Shown piece after piece: positions 1 to 12,401 of a stretch of DNA of 64,000 nt. The notes under the pieces are model-generated. The model saw only the letters and a program-made list of their open reading frames with translations, was not told where the DNA came from and made no database searches. How positions within the stretch are numbered: position 1 is the first letter of the stretch; each line of letters begins with the position of its first letter. The position numbers and the translations under genes are program-made. The DNA lies in contig NC_087062.1 in assembly GCF_963678635.1 (NCBI RefSeq), positions 44,036,395 through 44,100,394 of the forward strand, in the 5' to 3' direction. The stretch is from Symsagittifera roscoffensis (Eukaryota; Xenacoelomorpha; Acoela; Convolutidae).

Positions 1-1493
1 GAACCATAAGTTGCCAGAATTTTGACAGCGTTAATTTTGCAAAAAAAATATCAAGTATTGTACGAGTGACTTTAAGGACCAAAATCTGGTTAGAAGAAAC
101 CAACAATTTACCAACAAAAAAATAAAATTAAGTTTTTTTTTTAAAAATCGATTGAAAAGACTTTAATTTGATATATCACTCGGTACCATTTGAAAATTTA
201 TTAGCTGATTTGCGTATCAGTGAGTCAGTTAAAAACTAGAATTGAAGATAGTCTTCCTCGCCACTTCAAACTCAAACCCTAGTGAGATTAAACTAATGCT
301 TCGTTGTTTATTTTTTATTAATTATGACAACCTCAAAAAAAAACTCATGGGTGGTCAAAAAAAGCCGTATTGATGGCGATTTGGGATTTTGAAAAAAATC
401 AGAAAAGTTGCATCAGTTTCGAGAAAACGGTCTGAAAATTGAATTCCATTATTATTATGGTTTTCAGGCACATTTTGTTTGTTGGAAAAATGACTTAAAT
501 TAATTTGTTTCTTTCATTTGTAAAAGCGGCAAAAACAAAGAAATTAAGAAAAAGGATACTGCATTCCTTTTTTTAATATATATTAGACACTTTGAATCAT
601 TTTCAAATCTCTATTCTGGGTGAGATACTTTTCGTTTTTTTATTTATCCCGCAAAACGTTTTTTTGTTCGCATTAAAAAAAATTGCAACTGGTAGTTTAT
701 ATCGAGAGCGGAGTTTTGGAGCAAGGAGGAAATGTTTTTGTTTCAAGTTTCAATATCAACAACTACTGTCTGTATTCGATCCTAACCACCGCTGACGATT
801 GAGTCTTGAATAATTCTATTTGCAAAAAAAATCCTACTCATAAAAATGTTTTCAGAAAATTTTTCCGTCATCAGACCACTCGATAGCGGTAAAGAACTAA
901 AGCGTGAGTTAATTTTTTAAACAAAATTCTAGGTAATTTACAGAAAATTTCTGGAGTGTCGCACGGATTCCTGGAAATCATATTGAAAAACTTTCCTTGA
1001 GCACTCGGATTCCAAATTTTCAGGAACAATTTTCAAAACACTCCAGTGTAAAAAAAACCATTCTGGCTCTAGTTAGCGGAAAACGAAATTTATGAAAAAG
1101 TAAAGACTTTGTTTCCAGCTTTAGAAACAGTATGTTGATTCAGAACATTCTGCGGCCTCTGTTGTAATTCTCCAATTTTTGATTGATTTTTTAGAAAAAC
1201 TATCAGCCTTTGAAGATTATATGATAATAATTCTGAAAAATAAAAACGACAGTCTATGTATTTCAAAAATTACCAACTAATAGAATTAAGACCAAATAAT
1301 CGTCACAGGGCTGATAGTTTTTCTTATGAAACCCATCAAAACTCATAGAAATTTCAAATTCGAACTTTTCACTATAAAATAAGGAGGTATAGTGGAGAGA
1401 TACAGTTTAACTGAAGTACGCTTTATTATTTAGTTAGACTAAAGATATTGGGTTCATGCAGTTACAATTATTAGATTTCAATTGATTCCTATT
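1..1493. other. AT-rich noncoding DNA, nothing identified
   Basis: Both strands are rich in stop codons and homopolymer A/T runs. I see no exon-like frame, no RNA gene and no element boundary here. Confidence 0.6.
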
Positions 1494-1814
1494 CAGGGGC
1501 GGACCTAAAAGTTTTTCGGAAGGGGGTTGGACATTTTGTAAGACGACCAATATGATTTTCTGAGCACCCTTAGTACACTAAACAGACTAAAAAAAATACA
1601 AAATTTTGAATGAAAAATGTAAAAAATGCCGTTTTGGGAACTTTTTGGACAGTTTTCCGGCGCGCGACTCCCCTCAAACTTCCCCTCAAACTATATACTG
1701 ACGCTTACGGCGCAAGTCGAAAAACATTAGAGTTGGTCGGCCGAAAAGTAATATCATAAAATAGTACTAAAGAAAAAGAAGGGAAAGAGGGACGTCCCCC
1801 AAATGCCGCCTCTG
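1494..1814. mobile_element. hAT-like MITE (CAGGGGCGG ends)
   Basis: The stretch starts CAGGGGCGGACC and ends GCCGCCTCTG, an imperfect terminal inverted repeat of the kind common in hAT-type nonautonomous elements. It has no coding capacity. The interior holds a GGCGCGCGACTCCCCTC stretch and a GGTCGGCCGAAAAG stretch that recur, in the other orientation, near 13.4 kb and 38.0 kb. I could not match an 8-bp target duplication. The superfamily is inferred from the ends only. Confidence 0.5.
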
Positions 1815-2700
1815 GTTTAGAAGGTTTTCAGATGCAAGTTTCAGGTTTTGAGCACTCATTAGTATATGGACCACCCAAACGGTTCTCTTTTGTTATTTAT
1901 TTGCTTTTTTCTGCCAATCGACCCTAAGCTTTTTCTCTAGCTATTTTTTGGGTAAACCCCCATCAAAAAATGGCAAAACCTTTTTAATCTATTGCGCAAA
2001 AAATTTGCATGCAGCCCCAAAAATTATATTTGGAAGGTTCCCAGGACTTCAATAATTTTTCAGGAAAGCTCGGAAAATCAATTTGGTCGTTTTGAAATAT
2101 AATGACGAACTATTCAAAAGGTTTTGAAAAACTCCTCTCTCCCCCTCGAAAATATACCCATTACCCTTAGCTAATGTCTGATTTGGCTTCTAATGTAGCT
2201 TAATTTAATCTCTAATCGCTAAACTGCTAATTTGGATGCCTTTGAAAAGCAGTTCTGATTGATTAATTTTGCTCATTCAGTTTCCTCGATTAGGCAGTTG
2301 CGCAAAACAAAATCTATGAAATAAATTGAGCATTTATATGATTTGAAGCCAGGACACTTGCTGTATTTTTATGAGAACTTTCGAAAGTTATGAAGTGTTT
2401 TTGAAATGTTAAAACACTTTACCCCTAAAACACTAACTAAAAGGTTGAAAGAAAAGAAAAATAAAAAACAGTTTTGAATTATTAACTGGTCTATGAATCA
2501 GCCATTACTAACAATAGTTCCACCGCTCCAGAGGATTGAACGCGGTCAAAATGAACATACATCAATGTCTCAATGTCTATCTTAAAAAATTGGCAATGAG
2601 AAAATTTTCATCGTTCAAGAAAAACATAGGTTGATACGTACGTGTCTCATAAGCGAGCGAGATAAAAACAACTGGTTTACGAAACCATTTATTGACGTCT
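1815..2700. other. Noncoding stretch with a MITE-interior fragment
   Basis: This stretch is mostly unassigned AT-rich DNA. Around 2040-2160 the text (CAGGAAAGCTCGGAAAATCAATTTGGTCG followed later by CTCCCCCTCGA, not contiguous) resembles the interior and right end of the hAT-like MITE family seen at 13.5 and 38.1 kb, so a decayed copy probably lies here. Confidence 0.3.
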
Positions 2701-3088
2701 GAGCTTTAGCTCGCCTTCTACTATCTCGTAAGATCTTTACAAGGTCAATCGACCAACAGAAAGTTTACTCATCGTAGTGAGTTTAAATATGACATTCACC
2801 CTAAGGGAAATTAAAACAAAAGTTATAAGTCCTGTAGAGTTTATAAAGTCCCAATGGACTGGTTTTAGTTTTATAGTTATTAGGGCACTGTCTGTCTCTC
2901 TCTCTCCACCCTTTAATTTTTCTCCTGTGTTGGTTTTCATTTTCCTGTTCTGCTCTGATGGGATTTCATACCTTCCTCGTTGTTGTTGTCGTTTTCTATC
3001 TGTTTTTCGTGTTCCTCATGTGTCGTCTCGTCGTCCTTTTCTTTTTCTTCATTCTCCTTTTCGTTTTTTTCCCTCAAACAATAAAATT

Positions 3089-4000
3089 TCAGCCTTGTCC
3101 TTGACTGGGCTGTCCACAGGGGAAATGAGATCGATGATCTCGGTTATTGTCGAGGGTGTGCGGTTTCAGTCGTTTTGGAGAAGGTGCCGAGTTTTCTGAT
3201 GTTCTTGAAGACTGTTCTTCGTCATCTTCTTCACTTGACGAGGTTTTCTCGGGGTTTTTGTTTGATTTATTGTCCGCGTTTTCCTCCATTTGAAGGCTCA
3301 TTCCAGGTTTAGGTTGCGTTATGTGTGTGTGGCGGCCACCCGTTATTTTTCCTGTGGGCTTTGCCCGTCTCTCCGTTGGGCTGCTCTGCGGTCCTGCGGA
3401 TTTTTTTTCTAGTAAGTTGCTTAGGGTGATTTTCGAATATCGAATTTTGTGGGGCGTTGGGCTGCTCGATGTATAAAAAACGTAAACTAGGTCCGGATCT
3501 GCACGCAGATTTGTACGCAACATAATCACTTAGTCTTGAGGTTCTGCAAGGCCCGTATTTTGAAGGATTAAGAACGAATGCGAATCCACTTTTTCGTACT
3601 AACCTTGGTGATTTCCCCAACGTTTGGACCCACGCGGTGTGTGGTGGATAAGTTCAGATTTTTTCTTCGATGGTTTTATATTTTTGTTCAAAGTTTTTGG
3701 GTCCTCCATCTTTGTTTCGCTGCGTATTGCCTTCTTTGCTACCTGTTCTTTCCGTTTTTTGATGTTGTTATCTACCATTTTGTGTACTCCCTTGCATTTT
3801 ACCTTTAGCTTATCGTTATCTAATGCTATTGCTCGTCGGTTTTTCACACCTGGTTTTTGATTTTGTTGGCTTGAGGAGTTGGCTTTGTTGGCTTGTTGGC
3901 TTCATCATCCGACCACGTCTGCAGATTGTGCATAGTTTCGTCTGGTAGGGGCGTTTGTGTGACAGTTTTTTGATTTACAGAAGCGTGTTTTACTTTTTCC
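3089..4000 (-). pseudogene. Charged tail downstream of the gypsy integrase
   Basis: Two open minus-strand stretches lie here: 3847-3599 (82 codons, Lys-rich) and 3529-3089 (146 codons, Ser/Glu/Lys-rich with an acidic EEDDEEQSS run). They are in different frames, separated by about 70 bases with stops. Position and composition suggest the C-terminal end of pol or a following open frame of the same element. I recognise no domain. The plus-strand open frames over this interval are antisense shadows. Confidence 0.45.
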
Positions 4001-4099
4001 CAAGTCAAACAGTTAGGGGAGCAACTTGTTGCTCAATTTGAAAATAGAGTGGTTGGTTTCCTTCCCATATAATCTTGCAATGGTGAACTTTTTGTTTAT

Positions 4100-4720
4100 C
4101 CGTGTGGATTGATTCTTAGTTTTTATAAATTTGGCTAGGTCTGAGGCTAATTAAAACGGTATGTATTTTTGTCTATTCTCATAACCTCTAATCTACGTTT
4201 CAGTGTTTGAATCATTCGTTCGACTACCCCTATTGATCTATGATCGTTTACCGGTGCAAGCAATATTTTTAGATTATTTGAGTTACAGAGCAATTGAAAT
4301 TTTTTGCTACGAAATGCTTGTGCTTGGTCACGTTTTAATCTTCGGGCACCCCATTATACGAAATGCATAGTTTCGTACAATTTATGACAAGGTCTGTAGT
4401 TTTGTTTGAAACAGCCTTTGCTGTAGAAAATTTTTGTCCATTTTTTATTGCAATCAAAATTTAAGCATCTTTTTTTAATTCAACGGTAAGTGGCCCGGCA
4501 AAATTTAATTGGACTTCTTCGTTTGGTTCTACCACTGGATACATTTGGAACAAGTTTTGTTCTCCTATTTTTTGTTTGAAGTTTTTACCTTGGTCAGTGC
4601 GGTGTCGGCAGGATTATTGAGGGGTGTTTGTTTGGGAACCACACATGATGGCACAAATCAAACATAGCTGCGGATCCAGTCTAAAACTGTGTTAAATATA
4701 TACTGTCTAAAACTGTCTGT
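4100..4720 (-). pseudogene. Integrase fragment (gypsy)
   Basis: Minus-strand reading gives FAGPLTVELKKDA near 4500, which fits the start of the DDE core. Further on comes a DQAQAFRSKKF block near 4310, then LLAPVNDHRSIGVVERMIQT near 4250-4190, which is the region around the third acidic residue of the catalytic triad. Stops fall between these blocks. The position after RNase H is as expected for Ty3/gypsy. Confidence 0.7.
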
Positions 4721-5699
4721 CGCAGTTGAGTCGGAATCACTATTCTTTCATGGATTAGGAAGCAGCCTCCCTCACTTGCACTCTGTTCCTAACATTGAAC
4801 CAGTATTATCCATTCGAAATCCGAAATCTTGATTGCCTCCCAACCGCGTTTCTTGACAAAATTGAAGAGCTCCGATCTGTTTTGATGGCGGCGGCGATTA
4901 AACTCACTCCGAGAACTTTCTACAATTTTCAACAAAAAAGTTGCGTGTCCTCTTTCGTTTCGATGTTTGTACCCTATTCGATTGTGGCGCCTAGCCTCTT
5001 TGCGATCAGGTTGTGACTGGCCTTTAGTTGTTTCTGATTCGTGTCTGTTATGGTAGGGGGTTCGATGTTTTGTATCAGTTCCTCTTGGCTACACTGTGTT
5101 AGGTCAACGCGGTTTACACAGTATTCATACGTTTTGTGTACTTCAACGGAGAGCTATGTCTCATGGATGCTGGGTTCTTGAGGTCTCCTGTCTGTGAAGA
5201 TTGTGCTGCGCTCTTCTTATGTATCGATATCGATTGATTTTTGGTGTTGGGTGTAGTCTCGCTGAAAACAATACTGTCGCTGAATTGGGTGCACTGTCGC
5301 TGAATTGAGTGTACTGTCGCTGCCGCTTTTGGGAACTGCTAATGTTTTCTAGGCGGGCTTGTGAGTAAATCTCGGGGATCTTTGACTTCTATTGGCGGAG
5401 TCGTAGTTCTTGAGTGTAGTTGTATCGTTGTCCGGCTTTCGTGTATGGATCTTAGATATTCTTCGCTTATGCCAACGTGGGTCGGAAAACTCTCCTCCCG
5501 GTCCGATTCGCCCGGCCATTTCGTTTCGCTTCTGCTTTTTGAATCGGGTTTGGTGATATCCTCCGCGAGAAAACCACGCTTAAATCTCTTATAAAATTTT
5601 CGACGTCTCCTTTATATTGAAAGGTTCGAATTAAAAGTATGAATTTGGTAGAGTGTTGACTGCAACTTTTGCCTGACTGAGTTTGAGATGGTTTTATGA

Positions 5700-6665
5700 C
5701 GAATTGATTAGATTTGAGCTTCCCTGAGGTGACCGCTTTCGGAATTTGCGGAGTGTTTGAGGTTTGATTGAGGTTTTGGAGAGCTTGTTAGCGTTCTTTT
5801 ATTTTCCGTGCGCTTTTTGATCAGCCGACATGGTGCTGTGTTCTGACTAGCTAGATTGTTCAGTATGATGCTGTCAAGCATCTCAAGATTGTCTATGAGT
5901 GAGGTAATTGATGCCACTACGAATTCCTGGTTGTAGCTGCTTGGGAATATCACTATTCCAACCGCATTTTGTGATATATATCCTATTAATTCCGTTTTGT
6001 TTCCCACTTAATGTTTCATGTCGAAGTTAAAGGGAGTTAGCCGGTCAATCCATCGGGTTAGCATGCTCTGGCTGGTTCTTGATCTTTTGCTTGCATTTGA
6101 AGCGCTGATGAAAGCTTGGCGATGACCGTAAATTTTTTCCCGTAAAGATTGTAATTGAAATGTTCGATGGCCCTAACTACCCCCTTTCAATTCAAGCTCG
6201 TTAACAGAGTACTTTTCTTCTCTTGAGTTTAAGAATTGTGACGCATAGGCTATGGCCACCCAACCCTCAGGGGAATTTTGCTCCAACGCTACCCTTAGTC
6301 CGGATGTGGATGCATCCCAGACCACGCGGGTATCTAGGTTTTGATTAAAAAGTTTATTTTGGGTTATTTCTGAAACTAAAATTAGGATGTTATTGACTGC
6401 TACGTGTTGTTCAAATTTCCATTCAAGTGGTTTAATTTTTTTCTGTTTTTTCAAGAAGTGGGCGAACGATGGCGGCAGCTTGTGCTAACTTAAGAATGTG
6501 ACGTGTGAGATGATGTATAGAGCGCATCAAGTTTTTCAGTTGTTTGATAGTTTTTGGCGGTGTTATATTTCAATAGTTTCTGTTGTTTTTGTGAGTTGTT
6601 TTGTTCCCTCGCTTTTTATGTTGTAGCCTAGCCATTCAACCTGTTGTAGTTTAGCCATTCGACGA
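5700..6665 (-). pseudogene. RT thumb + RNase H, copy 2 (tandem duplicate)
   Basis: The same modules as copy 1 recur in the same order: a thumb block (KQLKNLMRSIHHLTRHI), an open RNase H piece at 6454-6173 with VVWDASTSGLRVALEQN, IAYASQFLNSREEKYSVNEL and the expected Asp and Glu positions, then the WIDRLTPFNF block and ELIGYISQNAVG. The tail LEMLDSIILNNLASQNTAPC parallels copy 1 residue by residue. The two copies differ by many substitutions, so the duplication is old, or two related elements recombined. Confidence 0.75.
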
Positions 6666-6689
6666 CGTCTCATTTTTATCGAAAAATTT

Positions 6690-7680
6690 TAATAAAAAAT
6701 TTGAATTTGGTAGAGTGTTGTCTGCAGTTTTTGCCTGACAGAGTTTGAGATGGTTTTATGACGAACTGATCAATTGGGGCTTATTGAGGTGACCGCTTTC
6801 GGAATGTGCAGAGTGTTTAAAGTTTTATTGAGCTTTTGGAGAGCTTGTTAGCGTTCTTTCATTTCCGTGCGCTTTTTAATCAGCCGATATGGTGCTCTGT
6901 TTTGATTGGCTAGATTGTTCAGAATGATGTTGTCAATCATCTCAAGATTATTTATGAATGAGTTAATTGATGATACTGGGAATATCTCGTCGTACGCTCT
7001 TGGGGACATTGCTGATTCAACCGGATTATGTGATATATAGTCTATCAATCTCATTTTTTTCCAGCCAAATGTTTAATGTCAAAGTTAAAGGGAATTAGCC
7101 GGTCAATCCATCGGGTTAGCATGCTTTGGCAGGTTTTTGATCTTTCGCTTGCCTTTAAAGCACTGCTGAAAACTTGGTGATGACGGTAACTTTTTTCCAT
7201 ATACATAGTAACTGAAGTGTTCAATGGCCCAGACTACCCCTAGTAATTCAAGCTCGTTAACAGAGTGTTTTTTCTTCTATTGAAATTAGAAAACGCGAGG
7301 CATTGGTTATGGCCATCCAGCCCTCAGAAAAAATGTGCTCCGATGGTGTCCCTAGTCCGGATATGAATGCATCGCAGACCACGCGGGCATCTAAAATTTG
7401 ATCAAAATGTTTGTTTTGGGTTATTTCTGAAAATAAATTTAGGATGTTATTGAATGCTACGTTGGTTCCAGGTTTCCAATCAAGAGGTTGTTTTTTTCTG
7501 TGTTTTCAAGAAGTGAGCAAAGAGCGTCGGCGGTTAGTCCTAAATTAGGAATATAACGTAAGAGATGATGTTCAGAGCCCATGAAGCTTTTTAGTTGTTT
7601 GAATACTTTTACAATTTCCAGTGATACTGCAAAGTTTCATTCGTCTAGTTTTTGTAAAACTGTTTGTAATTTTTCTTTAT
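6690..7680 (-). pseudogene. RT thumb + RNase H, copy 1
   Basis: The minus-strand segment begins with a thumb-like block (KQLKSFMGSEHHLLRYIPNL), passes a badly broken RNase H, and ends with a WIDRLTPFNF-type block and MRLIDYISHNPVESAM, the usual end of gypsy RNase H before the linker to integrase. The tail reads LEMIDNIILNNLANQNRAPY. This copy is more damaged in RNase H than copy 2, while its post-RNase H tail is better preserved. Confidence 0.75.
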
Positions 7681-7739
7681 ATAGCTCAAGGAATCGTTAT
7701 CAATGTGTTGGCCAAATTGGCGTATGAATTTGTGCAGTT

Positions 7740-8352
7740 TTGAGAGTCAAATCAATTGCATTTTGAAGTTCGGCCTGCATATCTGTTAGGCCGTAGAATC
7801 CGCTGTTGAATTGGTAAGTCCTGGTGGCGTAGCCTTAGATGAGGCTAAAATTGCATTGCTCTCTCGTATGTTTGTCCAACGGAATTTACGAATACATTTC
7901 CTGTAGATCGGGCGTGGAATTTAGTGTTTGTTGAGTTTTATCTGATTTTACCACCTGTGCAATATTGCCAAGGAGGAGATCTATGTTTGGCATTTGATAT
8001 TTGTTTTTGTGGATAAGTTTGTTGATCTTTTTGGAATCTAGTGCCACTTTGACTGTTTGATCCTTTTTTACGGTTATATGATTGGGCTAATAAACTGTCT
8101 ATCCGGACGTTTATCCAGTTTGATGATGTGTTTTTAATCGAGTAGTTTGTTGAATTCCTTCTCAACTAATTCTCGCAAATGTATTGGGATTCGGCGTCCT
8201 TTTTGTTGAACCGTGGTTGCTTCTTTGCTGAATTGTGTTCGCATTACCTGATTTCCTGATTTTCCTATTCGAATGCACAACTGCTTGAAAGTTTCTGTAA
8301 CCCACTGTTTCACTTCAGTGTTTGATTCTTCCGTTTCTTGTAAATTCAGCAT
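7740..8352 (-). pseudogene. Reverse transcriptase fragment (gypsy)
   Basis: On the minus strand, KGRRIPIHLRELVEKEFNKL is followed by a stop. A shifted frame continues with remnants of the finger and palm region, including a recognisable YGLTDMQAELQNAID near 7750, the block that normally precedes the catalytic LDD box. The catalytic box itself cannot be found; after that block the frame breaks. Several stops interrupt the rest. Identity as gypsy RT is from these motif blocks and their position upstream of the thumb and RNase H. Confidence 0.75.
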
Positions 8353-8718
8353 TGGTAATACTGTGGTTTTTCCTGAATCAATCTTATTCCGATTTGTGGG
8401 AGTAGGTTTTTTCCTTTTATTTTAGCTTTTTAAGTATCCACTATAATGAATTGTGATGCTTGTATTGTCCTGCCTGCGGATTAGAGTACGATAATTAGTC
8501 GTAATTTGGGAATAATTTATTTGCCGTTACAACATGCCAATTTTCTTGCCGCGTCTCCCGGTGGGAAATATTTGAAAGGCTGTTTTTTTTTGCTTATGAG
8601 CGACATTGGGCTTCCCAAATCGACTATGGCAAACCTGGCTTATTTTTCTTCTAACAGTGTGTCCGTTGAGGTCATCTTCAGTCAAGTTGATTGAGTTTTT
8701 TTTTATTTCGAACGCTTT

Positions 8719-9349
8719 TTATATTGTGATTCGATTGTATTTGATTCTTTTTTCTCGACGAATCCCATAATTATGTGCATCTTCAGGATTTCGTGTTTCG
8801 GCTAGAATTTCTCCCGCTATTTTTTCAATATGCATATGAGCAGTAAACATGTCTCTAACCCAATCATCTTCTGGGTGTCGGCAATCCGCACGCGAAGCTA
8901 ACTCCACCAGGTACGCGTGGAATTGTTCTAAGCTTTCAATTTTCTTTTGATTTCGACAAAAAAATTGTATCTATAATCCTTGTTGGCACAAAAATATCCT
9001 CCACTATTGCCATGAGGTCTTTTGTTGTTGTACTGTGCAGGTCGAGACTTGGCATTTTCTGTTGTACTTGGCGGTCTCCTTCCGTGCCGAGGCATATAAT
9101 GAAAAAAAAACTTCGGACTTCCACATCAGCTTCTTCCCATAGGACAGAATTACTCAATACGCCTCCTTCTCTTGCTTTTTGAAATCTTTTTTCCAAACAA
9201 CCAGCTTCCCTTGATTTCTTACGTGGCGTTTTTTCTTCTGTGCTTCTTCTTAACCAGATATTTTGCGTTCGTTTATAGTCTTCGGGTTCAATTAGTGCAG
9301 GTCTAGCTCTTACTAGGTTTCTGACCTTTATTCCATATTTTGCGAACAC
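8719..9349 (-). pseudogene. gag remnant of the gypsy element
   Basis: The segment from 9349 down to 8936 is open for 137 codons and ends in a lysine-rich FLSKSKEN. A frameshifted continuation to 8719 has VRDMFTAHMHIEKIAGEIL and, near its end, YGIRREKRI. These phrases match the conserved C-terminal part of Gag in many animal gypsy elements, where an acidic region, a block like VRDMF and a block like A-x-RREKG follow one another. At least one frameshift near 8930 separates the halves. No zinc knuckle is seen. A structural gag role follows from the family; loss of function is from the breaks. Confidence 0.7.
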
Positions 9350-9415
9350 CGCGATCTCTCGTCTCGCTGCCCATTTAGACCAATCTAACCGTGGTTCATT
9401 GATATTTAACGGGTT

Positions 9416-9722
9416 TTTCGAACATCTTGCCGACTGCGTCGAGAAAAGCTCTTCGGTCGAACTCGGTCAAAACGTTTTTCCTTGGTCGAAATTGGTGGAA
9501 ATGTTCTTCCTCGATTGAACATAGTCGAAACATAGACATCTTGGGTCGAGTCGGTCGAAACATAAACCGCAAACCTCGACCCGGGAAGTCGCAACATATC
9601 TGTTTTGTGCCGCGCAAAGTAGCGCAAATGTTTCGGTCGCAAATTGTCGCAACATACCCATTTTGAGTCGCAACATATCTTCTTTGTGTCGCGCAAAGTC
9701 GCATCAAAATTTTGCAACATAA
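9416..9722. repeat. GGTCGAAACATA satellite, block 1
   Basis: The interval is made of degenerate, irregularly spaced copies of short motifs such as GGTCGAAA, GTCGAAACATA and GTCGCAACATA. It lies directly upstream of the gag remnant of the minus-strand gypsy element. Related motifs recur at about 26.1, 26.5, 37.1-37.8 and 38.25 kb. Open frames in several phases here are products of the repeat and not genes. Confidence 0.65.
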
Positions 9723-12401
9723 GTCCCCGACCTCTGATCAGCTAGTTCCAACATTTCTGTTTTATTATTGAGGTTAACGACTTGGGGTTATCAAACACGA
9801 TAACACGAAGCTCCAAACAAAGCGCTCTGAAGCAACATGTCTGCGGGATAAACCTCCAATCGTCCATTCTCGATCTTTTAAACCGGGGGGGGGGGGTTAA
9901 ATGGCATATGGAAAACTATCCATAAACTTATTTGTAGAGGGCTGTAACATTGTTTTTTTTTGGCTGAAAGCGTGACTTGATTTCGACCTGCTCTTTCTTT
10001 TTCGGTTGGATTACTTTCATCGACGCTCTTATGCGTGTTGTTGACGATATTGATGGTGACATTGCCACTTCTGCATGTGTCCCAGATTTTGGTCCTCTTG
10101 TCTGAAAATGCACCTGCTGGGAGATTTTGATTAAAACACGGTCATGTAATATTTCCCTTGATAGTCAGAATTTTTCTTATTGTTGCATTATTTTGTTCTT
10201 CTATAGATTGAAGAGACTGGAGAGTTCCTTTTTAGGCTATCATTGCTCAATTATGTGCGCTTTTTTGAAACGTTAGTTTTTCAAAAATATGTTTCAACGG
10301 TTAATAACGTCGAAAAAACCTAACGAGTTTTCGTCATTTTAAAGCTAAAACTCCCAAAAAGAGTGCTATTCGTACTTGAAAAAGCGAATTCTATGGGTGC
10401 GCCAGAATAAAAGGTCTTTCGCAACTTAAATTTTATGAAAAAAAATTAGAACAAAAATTTTCCGCATCACGTTGCGCCCTAGATGTCAACATAAATCGCT
10501 CAAGAAAACACATTGTTTGTCGAATGCAATTATTCGCATAAGTGCGTAGCAATTTGAGCAAAAACAACAATGTTCAGATTGCAATCAATGGATTTGGGTG
10601 CGATTTTTTTTTTATTCGGATAGGTTTTAGCTACTTTGGTTTTTTTTCGACTCAAAATGAGGTACCACAAATAACTCCTCTTAAGATAAGCCTGCTCTCT
10701 TTACTCGAGATTGAACAAAAAATCAAAAATTTCTGACCGATTCTTTTTCAACCCCCAGTCCGATTTGTGGTACCTGGTTCTGCCTAAAAAAAGTTAAAAC
10801 ATAAAAAATTTAAAACAAGAAAACCAGTGTCGAGAAAAACAAGTTTGAAAATAATAATTTTTCGTCTAATTTAGAGCAAAAAAGTCAGCGAGCAGGACTA
10901 TTTTAGAGGCATAAGCCATAAAACTTAAGTTTAACTCCAGTTAATTTTACTCTCGGCGGTTTACTATACCGCCGTCCTTGGAAAAAAACTTTTCCACATT
11001 TCAAAAAATTTCTGCAAGAAAAACTGAAAAAAAAGTTTGGGTTCAAGTGTTGTTTAGTTTTTTTCTTTCCTTTCTTTTTTTTCAATGCAAAATCACGAAT
11101 GAAAAAGTATCATTGGAATGGAGGGATACATAATTCTAAAGCCCTTTTAGCTGTGTTTCAAACGATTTTCAAAATGTCAAAAAAAAATTTCAGTGTTAAG
11201 TAAAAACGGTTTGAAGTTTTTGAATTTCAGTTTAATTTCGAGCGGGCAAAGCGATCGATTAACGTCGTTATCCGAAAACTTTTTAGATTTCATAGGCAAA
11301 ATTTTAGCTTAATCTAGCGCTGCTTAGGCGAAAAAATTTCCAAAGAGTTTTTAAATTTAATGTGAAAAAAATTTTGAAATTTTTTTCTTTATTTTTTTTC
11401 ATTTGTTTTATCATTTTTTGGACGAAAGATGACCATTATGCACAAGTCACCCAATTACTCTAGTTTTGAATAGTTTATTACATCACATTGCGTACAAGTC
11501 ACGACTTTGAATTGAGAAAAGATACAAAAAACAATGTTTTTTTTTCGTGGTTTTTTTTATGAATATGATCGGAACATTCTGTGCTACTTCCAGAGCAACA
11601 GGCCAACGCCCATCCGGATGAAAAGGTTTAAAATATCTTCTGATTCTGACGAAATTCTGAGAACATTGCAAACGAAAACATTGCCGCTGCAGTTTGAGAA
11701 CTCATAAGTTTTGCGAAACCAATGATATTTCAAGTTTAATGGCAGATTCGAAGGCCGACTGTCAAACCATTCATATCCTGCAATCACCAGACGGAAAGTA
11801 GTTTTTGCCAATCATTTTATACAATATCTGGCCTTTACTCAAATGTCAAGCGATGTGACAATTTATTATTTTATAATTAATCAATTAGTGTAAACTCTGA
11901 AATGACCTTAAGTTCTTCGCTCTTAATTTCCGTTCAGTTATCGGTTAGTTAGTTTTGGATAGCAGTAGCTCAGAAATTAAGTATTTTTTAGAGTTTCTAC
12001 GTGGGCGTTTTTCTTGATCAACCGAGCATTAAACATGCCAAAGAACTTTTTTTGTCCAACTGTTTCTTAATAAGGATTTTTTCTACAGAATTTGCTACAT
12101 CGTCACGCTTTGATGATATGATGTTATTCTGATGTCAACAACCGTTGAGATATATTAATTGTTGTCTTAACCTCAAAAATAATTTTCATGCAAAAATTGC
12201 TTTTTCTGGTAGCTTCGAAAATGCAGCGCATTTTCCTTCAATTAGAATGCTTGATGTCTTGAACTCTGCTAAAAAAGATAATTCAACCACGGGTAAGTTT
12301 TAATTCAACCTTGCTCAGGTATCAAAGAAAAACGGCGAAAGTTCCGCAAATCGCTTTCCACTTCGAACAAAAACAGTCCCATCATCCTCAAATCAGTCAC
12401 A
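9723..12401. other. Intergenic AT-rich DNA
   Basis: No gene is supported. A run of 12 G lies at 9885-9896. Around 11483-11811 both strands keep fairly open frames with less biased composition than the surroundings (minus-strand frame of 75 codons), which might be an old exon or element fragment, but I find no motif or convincing splice pair. The last 100 bases before 12402 could be 5' untranslated sequence of the next gene. Confidence 0.45.

Larger units (their letters stand above)
2700..9350 (-). mobile_element. Decayed Ty3/gypsy LTR retrotransposon
   Basis: Read on the minus strand, the pieces come in gypsy order: gag near 9349-8719, reverse transcriptase near 8352-7740, RT thumb plus RNase H near 7680-6690 and again near 6665-5700, integrase near 4720-4100, then a charged tail to about 3089. 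Every part carries stops and frameshifts, so no protein is expected. The coding strand is rich in A and C and poor in G. No pair of LTRs could be delimited. AT-rich DNA at about 2640-2900, which contains an AATAAA on the minus strand, could be LTR-derived, but this is a guess. Confidence 0.8.

Noticed and set aside
2777-3199. 140-codon plus-strand frame
   Set aside because: It is antisense to the charged tail of the minus-strand gypsy element, and its Phe/Leu/Ser-rich translation mirrors that strand's A/C bias.
9396-9720. Overlapping open frames of about 70-104 codons in the satellite block
   Set aside because: Three frames are open at once on the minus strand and one on the plus strand because GTCGAAA-type words lack stops. 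Translations are Arg/Ser/Cys-rich repeats of the DNA word.
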